DNA of 64,000 nucleotides, from positions 3,596,001-3,660,000 of the forward strand of contig CAKKNE010000003.1 of NCBI GenBank assembly GCA_918797485.1, written 5' to 3'. Numbering within the stretch: position 1 is the stretch's first letter; each line of letters opens with the position of its first letter. The position numbers and the translations under genes are program-made. Under the pieces are notes generated by a model. The model was given only the letters and a program-made list of their open reading frames with translations. It was not told where the DNA came from and did no database searches. This document shows positions 1 through 6,120 of this stretch, in pieces. The DNA comes from Pelagomonas calceolata (taxonomy: Eukaryota; Sar; Pelagophyceae; Pelagomonadales; Pelagomonadaceae).

Positions 1-664
1 CGCGCTCTCGGAGAGTGCTCCATTCCATCCTTAGGACGGGCCGCGCGGGCCGCGCGGGCCAGTGGGCGGCACGCGCGCGACGTGCGCTTCGCTGGGGCTC
101 CTACGGACGAATGCGCGTTGCCCTCGACGGCTCCTCCGAGGCGTGCGTCGATCGCGCAGATACTAGGACATACTAGCCTCGCCCTTGTGAGCGAGCAGTG
201 GTGCATAAAAGCAGCTAATAGAGGTCCTTAGCCGTGTCTGAATGCGATAAGCTGTGGCGAGTAGAGAGCTGAAGCTGGGATCGGCCGAGATTTGCAAAAA
301 GAGCGGCGCGCGGCGACCATGTGGCGAGCACAAGGCGGCCTCGCGTGCAGCTCACTTTGGCGCCGCGCGGGACGCTACGGCCCTGCGCGGAGCGAAAGGG
401 TGGCACCAGCGGCACGCCGGCGCGCCAGCACACACACGAACAACTGATGCGGGACCCACGGACGGACGGAGACGCGGCGCGGCGCCGGCGGGCGGGCCCG
501 CGCCCGTCCCTCGCCTGGCCGCCCCGCTCCGTCGCCGCGTGCCGATGCCGACGATGCGAGACGCACCGCAAGACGGGGGGAGAGAGCACAACGTCGTACA
601 GAGACCGTAACCCCTCCGTCGCCACGCAGGTAGACACACAGACGAGACAGGACCCGACATAGCC
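1..664 (+). promoter_or_regulatory. Upstream region of RPS16
   Basis: GC-rich stretch with no convincing gene; overlapping open frames on both strands show no recognisable domain. A TATA-like GCATAAAAGC lies at 203-212, far from the RPS16 ATG. A splice-acceptor-like CGCCACGCAG ends at 629, so a 5'UTR intron is possible. This reading is inference. Confidence 0.35.
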
Positions 665-1096
665 ATGTCGGCGATCCAGTCCGTCCAGGTCTTCGGCCGC
701 AAGAAGGCGGCGACGGCCGTGGCCTACTGCAAGCAGGGCCGCGGTTTAATTAAAGTGAACGGGTGCCCGATCGAGCTTTTGGAGCCGGAGATTTTGCGGC
801 TCAAGACCTTCGAGCCCGTGCTACTGCTCGGCCAGACGCGCTTCGCGAACGTCGACATCCGGATCAGAGTGAAGGGCGGCGGCTTCACGGCCCAAATTTA
901 TGCCATTCGCCAGGCGATCGCGAAGAGCCTCGTCGCGTACTACCAAAAATACGTCGACGAGGCGTCGAAGACGGAGATCCGGGACATCCTCATGCAGTAC
1001 GACCGCACGCTGCTGGTCGCGGATCCGCGCCGGTGCGAGTCGAAGAAGTTCGGCGGGCCGAGCGCGCGCGCGCGCTACCAGAAGTCGTACCGCTAG
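665..1096 (+). CDS. RPS16: 40S ribosomal protein S16 (uS9)
   Basis: Single-exon gene for a 143-residue protein, the normal length for eukaryotic uS9/RPS16, a small-subunit protein whose basic C-terminal tail reaches toward the decoding site. The sequence starts with [17 protein letters not shown], has the conserved [18 protein letters not shown] core, and ends in the diagnostic [14 protein letters not shown] tail. The ATG at 665 is the only sensible start. The gene is uninterrupted. Its last codons and 3' flank (1081-1123) recur at 2396-2440 and 3771-3813 between the downstream zinc-finger genes, so this gene's tail was copied when that array expanded. Identification is very secure. Confidence 0.97.
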   Translation: MSAIQSVQVFGRKKAATAVAYCKQGRGLIKVNGCPIELLEPEILRLKTFEPVLLLGQTRFANVDIRIRVKGGGFTAQIYAIRQAIAKSLVAYYQKYVDEASKTEIRDILMQYDRTLLVADPRRCESKKFGGPSARARYQKSYR

Positions 1097-1125
1097 GCTG
1101 TGGGCGTAACTAGTGTCTCTTAAAC

Positions 1126-2292
1126 CTATCGCGGCGATGGCGTCATCGCGGCGAACGCCTCAGTGATGGAGCCCACGTCCGAGTCGCGAGCGCTCAGCGT
1201 AGCTCGCGACGCTCGCAGTTGGCGCTCAATCACTGTTGTGAGCGGGTGCGCGCCACCGAGCACGCGCCGCGCGGTCCGTGCCGTCTCTTCAAGCGTCGTC
1301 ACAGCTCCGCGGAGATCGTCGAGCGTGGAGCCGGTGTCAAAACAGATCGACGCCGCATAACCAAATCTCATCTTGAGCGTGATGTCATGATTATCTCCGA
1401 GAACGCGTCGCGCCACAGGAGTTATTCGGCGCAGCAACGTCTTGGCTTCTTCGAAGTGCTGTAGTTGGACAAGGGACGTCGCATAGTTGTTGGCCGCTAG
1501 GAGGGTTTGCAGATGCTCCTCGCCGTGTAACCTTAAACGCCCGGAGTATACGTCTCGCCGTATGCGCAGGCACTCTTCTACCCGTCCAACCGCTTCATAC
1601 GAGCTCGCAAGATTGCTCTGACCGGCGAGCATGTCATCTTCTGGTGAACCAATTCGCCGCAGCATAGACAATATGGCCTCTCTTACGGACAACGCCTCAT
1701 AATTTCCTGCTTCGTGTAAACCATTCCCAAGCTGGTCCATCGCGACTAACCGAACCTGGTCCGTCTCCGAAAGCCCCAAGTACGTCTTCCAGCACGCCCA
1801 CCCGAGCGCGCACGCCACGACGCCGTGGTACTCTTGCTCGCATAGACTACACGTGTTCCACCGCGCCCACCTCTCGTCCAATTTGTCGTCCAAATGGTTC
1901 TCCTCGGCCTCCGCGACCAAAATCTTCGCCTGCTCCGCCAGGCACGACACGTGCACGAAGCCCGCCGTCCCGCGACAGGAACAACCGCGCACGAGGCCCT
2001 CCTTCGTTTTCCAGTGCAAGGCTTGCGTGCAGATGTAGCACGTCTGCCCCTTCGTGTCCTCGGCGCACGCCTCCGCCGCGACCGCGACGGCCTTCGTATA
2101 CCGCTGGTCAGCGTTGTACTGCTCAGCGCCACCAGAGCGCTTTATTTTCTTGCAGAGCTGGTCGTGCCCGCCTTCTTTCCAGTGCTGCACCTGGCAGGCT
2201 GCCCCGCAGTAGCGCGTGCTGCAGCGGCCGCATTTCTTGCCCCTGGTTAAGCCAAGGTCGGTGGCGCAGACGGCGCAGTGCGTGAGGATCAT
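1126..2292 (-). CDS. MYND + RING-CH + TPR protein, array 1 copy A
   Basis: 388-residue member of the window's expanded family. Residues about 6-47 form a MYND-like zinc finger (CAVC, CGRC, C..C, H...C). Residues about 85-150 form a RING-CH (C4HC3) finger with CYIC, CSC, HVSC and CSLC ligands followed by a conserved ALGWACWKTYLG stretch. The rest (about 185-370) is kinesin-light-chain-like TPR repeats (VYSGRLRLHGEEH..TL.AANNYA). RING-CH fingers usually belong to E3 ubiquitin ligases and MYND fingers bind proline-rich peptides, so a substrate-recognition role for the TPRs is inference. The last codons (FAAMTPSPR) are written by the dispersed word at 1129-1143, which also occurs inside introns here. 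A CTAG motif lies at 2362-2384, about 70 bp upstream. Confidence 0.85.
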   Translation of the reverse strand: MILTHCAVCATDLGLTRGKKCGRCSTRYCGAACQVQHWKEGGHDQLCKKIKRSGGAEQYNADQRYTKAVAVAAEACAEDTKGQTCYICTQALHWKTKEGLVRGCSCRGTAGFVHVSCLAEQAKILVAEAEENHLDDKLDERWARWNTCSLCEQEYHGVVACALGWACWKTYLGLSETDQVRLVAMDQLGNGLHEAGNYEALSVREAILSMLRRIGSPEDDMLAGQSNLASSYEAVGRVEECLRIRRDVYSGRLRLHGEEHLQTLLAANNYATSLVQLQHFEEAKTLLRRITPVARRVLGDNHDITLKMRFGYAASICFDTGSTLDDLRGAVTTLEETARTARRVLGGAHPLTTVIERQLRASRATLSARDSDVGSITEAFAAMTPSPR

Positions 2293-2361
2293 CTCGTTAG
2301 ACGGTTGTGTCGCGGCGGCAGCGTGGGGCAGCCCTACAATGTCTAAAAGCCTCTCGCAAAG

Positions 2362-2384
2362 GCTAGTGCCTTACAGCCGCTAGC
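2362..2384 (-). promoter_or_regulatory. CTAG-flanked upstream motif of copy A
   Basis: On the minus strand reads GCTAGCGGCTGTAAGGCACT followed by AGC, 70-92 bp upstream of the copy A start codon. Nearly the same motif is found at similar places before many other genes in the window. A core-promoter or leader role is inferred from position and recurrence. Confidence 0.5.
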
Positions 2385-2395
2385 CGCCGCCAGTG

Positions 2396-2440
2396 GTCGT
2401 ACCGCTATAGGCTGCGTGTGGCGTAACTAGTGTCTCTTAA
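2396..2440 (+). repeat. Copied RPS16 3' end (diverged copy)
   Basis: Resembles RPS16 1084-1123 (last codons, stop and 3' flank including CGTAACTAGTGTCTCTTAA) with a few changes. It sits between copies A and B of the MYND array, directly at the 3' side of copy B, and marks a duplication junction. It has no coding role of its own. Confidence 0.85.
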
Positions 2441-2448
2441 CTTACCTG

Positions 2449-3621
2449 CTACGCGGCGCCCAGGGCCCCGAGCGCGTCCCCGAGGGCCTCGACGTCGCGG
2501 GCGGCGAGCGCGGCTCGCGCGTCTCGTAGGGATTCCTCATGTCCCGTTGTGGTCGGGTGCGAGGCGCCAAAAACGCGCCGCGCGGTCCGTTCCGTGTCCT
2601 CGAGCGTCGTCACGGCCTCGCGGACATCGTCGAGCGTGGCGGCGGTGTCCCGGCAGAGCGCCTCCGCGTATTTCCACCTCATCTTGAGCGTGATTTCGCT
2701 ACTCTCATCGAGAACGCGTCGCGCCACGGGAATCATTTTGTGCAGCAGCGACTTGGCTTCTGCGTAGCGCTTTAGATGGGTAAGGGAGATCGCATAGTTG
2801 TTGGCTGCCATAAGGGTGCCTCTATTTTCCTCGCCATTGAGCTTCAACTGTCCGGAGTATACGTCTCGCTGCATAGATGAGGCCTCTTCGAGCCGTCCGA
2901 GATTATGATACGAGACCGCAAGATTGGCCTGCACGTCGAGAATTCGTCCTGCTGATGCGCCAGCGCGCCGCCGCATAGCCAACTCGGCCTCTTGCACGGA
3001 CAACGCCTCCTCGAAGCGTCCCGCATCGCCTAAACCTATCCCAAGTAGCATCATCGCAGCACCCCGAGGCCAGTCCGTCTCCGGCCGACCAAGGTACGTC
3101 TTCCAGCACGCCCAACTGAGCGCGCAAAAAACGACGCCGTGATAGTCTTGCTCACACAAGCTACACGTGTGCCACCGGTCCCACCTCCCCTTGAGGGCCA
3201 AATTGTTCTCCTCGGCCTCGTCATTCAAAATCTTCGCCTGCTCCGCCAAGCACGAAACGTGCGCGATGCCCGTCCTGCCAGAAGCAACGCCATCACGATC
3301 TCCACACGCGCATCCGCGCACGAGGCCTTCTCCGGTGCGTGAGTGCACGGCCTCCATACAAATATAGCACGTCTGGCCCCTCGTGTCGTCGGCGCACGCC
3401 TCGACCGCGACCGCGACCGCCTCGTTACATTTTATGTCGGCGTGGTATTGCTCCGCGCCGCCGGCGCGCCTAATCCGTCGACAGAGCGCCTCGTGTCCGC
3501 CCCTCTCCCAGTGCTGCACCTGGCAGTCAGGCCCACAGTAGCGCGTGCTGCAGCGGCCGCATTTCTTCCCCAAGCTTAAGCCAAGGTCGGTGGCGCAGAC
3601 GGCGCACTGCGTGAGGATCAT
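2449..3621 (-). CDS. MYND + RING-CH + TPR protein, array 1 copy B
   Basis: 390-residue paralogue of copy A with the same order: MYND finger at about 6-47, RING-CH finger at about 85-155 and TPR repeats to about residue 360. Its RING-CH finger is unusual in carrying extra residues (ACGDRDGVASGRTGIAH) between the third and fourth ligand groups, which may loosen the fold. It also has CRRI rather than CKKI after the MYND finger and ends with an Ala/Gly/Leu-rich tail. Between its 3' end and copy A lies a diverged copy of the RPS16 tail. The upstream CTAG motif is at 3693-3715. Function beyond a probable ubiquitin-ligase scaffold is not shown by the sequence. Confidence 0.83.
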   Translation of the reverse strand: MILTQCAVCATDLGLSLGKKCGRCSTRYCGPDCQVQHWERGGHEALCRRIRRAGGAEQYHADIKCNEAVAVAVEACADDTRGQTCYICMEAVHSRTGEGLVRGCACGDRDGVASGRTGIAHVSCLAEQAKILNDEAEENNLALKGRWDRWHTCSLCEQDYHGVVFCALSWACWKTYLGRPETDWPRGAAMMLLGIGLGDAGRFEEALSVQEAELAMRRRAGASAGRILDVQANLAVSYHNLGRLEEASSMQRDVYSGQLKLNGEENRGTLMAANNYAISLTHLKRYAEAKSLLHKMIPVARRVLDESSEITLKMRWKYAEALCRDTAATLDDVREAVTTLEDTERTARRVFGASHPTTTGHEESLRDARAALAARDVEALGDALGALGAA

Positions 3622-3692
3622 CTTGTATGTGGTCTAACCGCTCGGGGGCAGCCCTGCGATGCAAAATGCCTTGCCAAGCTCGATGGCTAAAT

Positions 3693-3715
3693 GCTAGTGC
3701 CTTACAGCCGCTAGC
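3693..3715 (-). promoter_or_regulatory. CTAG-flanked upstream motif of copy B
   Basis: Same motif as at 2362-2384, 72-94 bp upstream of copy B and in the same orientation relative to the gene. Role inferred. Confidence 0.5.
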
Positions 3716-3738
3716 CGCCGCAGGGTGGGTTCAATAAG

Positions 3739-3760
3739 TGGCTCTCTCTCTCTCTCTCTC
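3739..3760. repeat. (TC)n microsatellite with acceptor-like end
   Basis: A CT/TC run followed by CCGCAG just before the third copy of the RPS16 tail. It resembles a polypyrimidine tract with a 3' splice site, but no functional exon follows. It is either a simple repeat or a fossil of an intron that once preceded the last RPS16 codons. Confidence 0.6.
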
Positions 3761-3770
3761 CGCAGGTTGT

Positions 3771-3813
3771 GAAGTCGTACCGCTAGGCTGTGGGCGTAAC
3801 TAGTGTCTCTTAA
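3771..3813 (+). repeat. Copied RPS16 3' end (43 nt, identical)
   Basis: These 43 nt are identical by eye to RPS16 positions 1081-1123: the codons for KSYR, the stop and the 3' flank. The identity ends abruptly on the upstream side. The piece lies just 3' of copy C and shows that tandem duplication of the MYND unit carried along the end of RPS16. Confidence 0.9.
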
Positions 3814-3831
3814 CCTCGCGGCGGCGGCGTG

Positions 3832-5001
3832 CTACGCGGTGCCCATCGCTCCAACCAGCTCCCGGAGGGCCTCGACGTCGCGGGCGCCGAGAGCCACTTC
3901 GAGCACCGCTCGTGATGCTCGCAATTCGCCCCCAATCCCTTCTGTGAGGGGGTGCGCGCCACCAAAAACGCGCCGCGCTGTCCGTTCTACTTCTTCGAGC
4001 GTCGTCACGGCCTCGCGGCGATTGTCGAGCGTGGCGGCGGGGTCCCGGCAGAGCGCTTGCGCGTACATCGACCGCATCTTGAGCGTGAGTTCATCGCTCT
4101 CTCTGAGAACGCGTCGCGCCACAGGAGTTATTCGGCGCAGCAACGTCTTGGCTTCTTCGAAGCGCTTTAGACCAACAAGGCGCGACGCGTAGTTGTTGGC
4201 TGCTATGAGGGTTTGCGGATGCTCCTCGCCGTGTAACCTTAAACGCCCGGAGTATACGTCTCGTTCCATGCTTAGAGCCTTTTCAAGATCTCTAACCGCT
4301 GCACACGCGATCGCAAGAGCGCTCTGTGCGGCGAGTATGTTTTCTTCTGATGCGCCATGGCGCCGCATCATAGCCAAGTCGGCCTCTCTCACGGACAACG
4401 CATCCGCCAAGTGTCCTACCTCGTGTAAACCGTTTCCAAGCAGGCTCATCGCACCACTCAGTACGGGTTCAGTCTCAGGTCGATCCAGGTACGTCTTCCA
4501 GCACGCCCACCCGAGCGCACATAACACGACGCCGTGGTACTTTTGCTCGCACAGGCCGCACGTGTCCCACCGCAGCCACCGTTCATTCGCCTTGTCGAGC
4601 AAATTATTCTCCTCGGCCTCCGCGATCAAAATCTTCGCCTGCTCCACCAGGCACGACACGTGCGCGAAGCCAGATGTGCCGCGACACGAACACCCACGCA
4701 CGAGGCCCTCCTTTGTTTTCCAGTGGAGGGCCTGCGTGCAGATGTAGCACGTCTGGCCCTTGGTGTCCTCGGCGCACGCCGTCGCCGCGACCGCGACGGC
4801 CTCCGAGTACTTGTTATTTGCGTGGTATTGCTCAGCGCCACCAGAGCGCTTTATTTTCTTACAGAGCTGGTCATGACCGCCCTCTTTCCAGTGCTGCACC
4901 TGGCATTCAGGCCCACAGTAGCGCGTGCTGCAGCGGCCGCATTTCTTGCCCAAGGATAAGCCAAGCTCGGTGGCGCAGACGGCGCACTGCGTGAGGATCA
5001 T
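3832..5001 (-). CDS. MYND + RING-CH + TPR protein, array 1 copy C
   Basis: 389-residue paralogue of copies A and B. The MYND finger (CAVC..CGRC..C..C..H..C, residues about 6-47) is followed by a RING-CH finger (CYIC, CSC, HVSC, CGLC) and the ALGWACWKTYLDRPE segment, then by TPR repeats with the family signature VYSGRLRLHGEEHPQTL. It is closer to copy A than to copy B in the finger region and keeps the compact RING-CH spacing. All three array members face the same way, each with its own CTAG motif upstream (here 5074-5096), so they are probably transcribed separately. A role as an E3-type adaptor is inference. Confidence 0.85.
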   Translation of the reverse strand: MILTQCAVCATELGLSLGKKCGRCSTRYCGPECQVQHWKEGGHDQLCKKIKRSGGAEQYHANNKYSEAVAVAATACAEDTKGQTCYICTQALHWKTKEGLVRGCSCRGTSGFAHVSCLVEQAKILIAEAEENNLLDKANERWLRWDTCGLCEQKYHGVVLCALGWACWKTYLDRPETEPVLSGAMSLLGNGLHEVGHLADALSVREADLAMMRRHGASEENILAAQSALAIACAAVRDLEKALSMERDVYSGRLRLHGEEHPQTLIAANNYASRLVGLKRFEEAKTLLRRITPVARRVLRESDELTLKMRSMYAQALCRDPAATLDNRREAVTTLEEVERTARRVFGGAHPLTEGIGGELRASRAVLEVALGARDVEALRELVGAMGTA

Positions 5002-5073
5002 CTCGTTAGACGAGTGTCGCGGAGGCAGCGTGGGGCAGCCCTAGAGCTAGCAAAGCCTCTCGACGCTTGAAAG

Positions 5074-5096
5074 GCTAGTGTCTTACAGCCGCTAGC
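5074..5096 (-). promoter_or_regulatory. CTAG-flanked upstream motif of copy C
   Basis: Motif with the TAAGACACTAG variant, 73-95 bp upstream of copy C. Role inferred from recurrence. Confidence 0.5.
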
Positions 5097-5240
5097 TGCC
5101 AGCAAAAACCACTACACTTGAACACATCATCTCTTACTCATCTAGCCGCCTGTCAGTACCCTCCGTTGAAAGCCCATTTCGAATTCGAGCGACGACTCCG
5201 AGCGACTCCTCGATCTGCCTCGCGTCGGCTCTCGAGGGGC

Positions 5241-5822
5241 TCATTGGTAATCCTCGCCGAGGATCTCGCTCTGCAAAGCTCGCTGTTCATCGGCGTATTC
5301 CTGGGCCCTCGCCATCATCTTATCATAGCAGTCCTCGCAGTACTTGTTGCCGTCCACTTCGGTGTAGCAGTCGTCGCCGTCGCAACACAAGACCATGTCA
5401 CAGTCCTCGCAGGAGCTGCGGCAGTCCTCGCAAAGGTCTCGCCCTCCCTCGAGGTCGCATCCTCCCTCGCAGCTTCGCAGCACGCAGTCGTCCTCGACGC
5501 ACCTCGAGCACGCAAACACCTTGTCGCAGACATCGCAGGACCGCCACACGCCGGCCGGTGTTGCCTCCTGCGCTTCGTCGCACCACTGGCAGATGACGGC
5601 GCCGCACGCGCACTTCATCATAAACGAGGCCTCCTTGGTACACCGCGGGCTCCGCGGCGCCTCGAACCTCCCGCCCACTGCCTCGAATTCGCGCCAGCGC
5701 GTGCATCCTTTAAAGTACGAGGGGTCGGTGAGCGGCAGCGGCGGCTCCTCGTATTCGGAACCGTCCCCGCGCCTTGGCCGCTTCGCGCGCGGCGCGCCGT
5801 CGACGGCCTCGGCACTTGCCAT
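5241..5822 (-). CDS. Cysteine-rich putative zinc-binding protein
   Basis: 193-residue protein I do not recognise. The first 30 residues are basic and disordered (AKRPRRGDG could serve as a nuclear signal). From about residue 57 to 165 it is packed with Cys pairs (CACGAVICQWC, SCDVCDKVFACSRC, CVLRSCEGGC, LCEDC, CEDCDMVLCC, YCEDCYD), a spacing that suggests several cross-braced zinc fingers of a degenerate B-box/RING/PHD-like kind. The C-terminus is a short acidic helix. The start at 5822 gives the longest frame with a plausible ATG. Divergently placed from array 1 with a 239-bp gap. A zinc-binding role is inferred from Cys spacing only. Confidence 0.7.
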   Translation of the reverse strand: MASAEAVDGAPRAKRPRRGDGSEYEEPPLPLTDPSYFKGCTRWREFEAVGGRFEAPRSPRCTKEASFMMKCACGAVICQWCDEAQEATPAGVWRSCDVCDKVFACSRCVEDDCVLRSCEGGCDLEGGRDLCEDCRSSCEDCDMVLCCDGDDCYTEVDGNKYCEDCYDKMMARAQEYADEQRALQSEILGEDYQ

Positions 5823-6120
5823 CTATGAGAGCGCTCTCAGACAGGGTGTCACACGGTTGATCTTCGGTTCTCTAGCCGAACGTGCTCGTCAGACAGCACA
5901 AAACAGTCGTTTCTGTCAAGCGTGCAGCGCAAGATGCGTCGCGGAGCAGCCGAAGCCTCTGATCTCATCGGCTGACCCTAACCCGACGACGACGGGTTTT
6001 TAGCCCCGCACGAAACGCGCGCGCGCGGCGAAGAGTATGGCCCGCTACCTCGCAGGTTTTCGACCACCTCGACGCCGTCGACGGAGCCTAGCATCAATCC
6101 CTACTTACGCCCCACGACCC

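Noticed and set aside
254-662. Plus- and minus-strand open frames upstream of RPS16
   Set aside because: Low-complexity Arg/Ala/Pro translations in several frames at once, typical of GC-rich DNA.
3739-3784. Real terminal exon of a second RPS16 gene
   Set aside because: Only the last codons are present after the CT tract; no upstream RPS16 sequence lies nearby.
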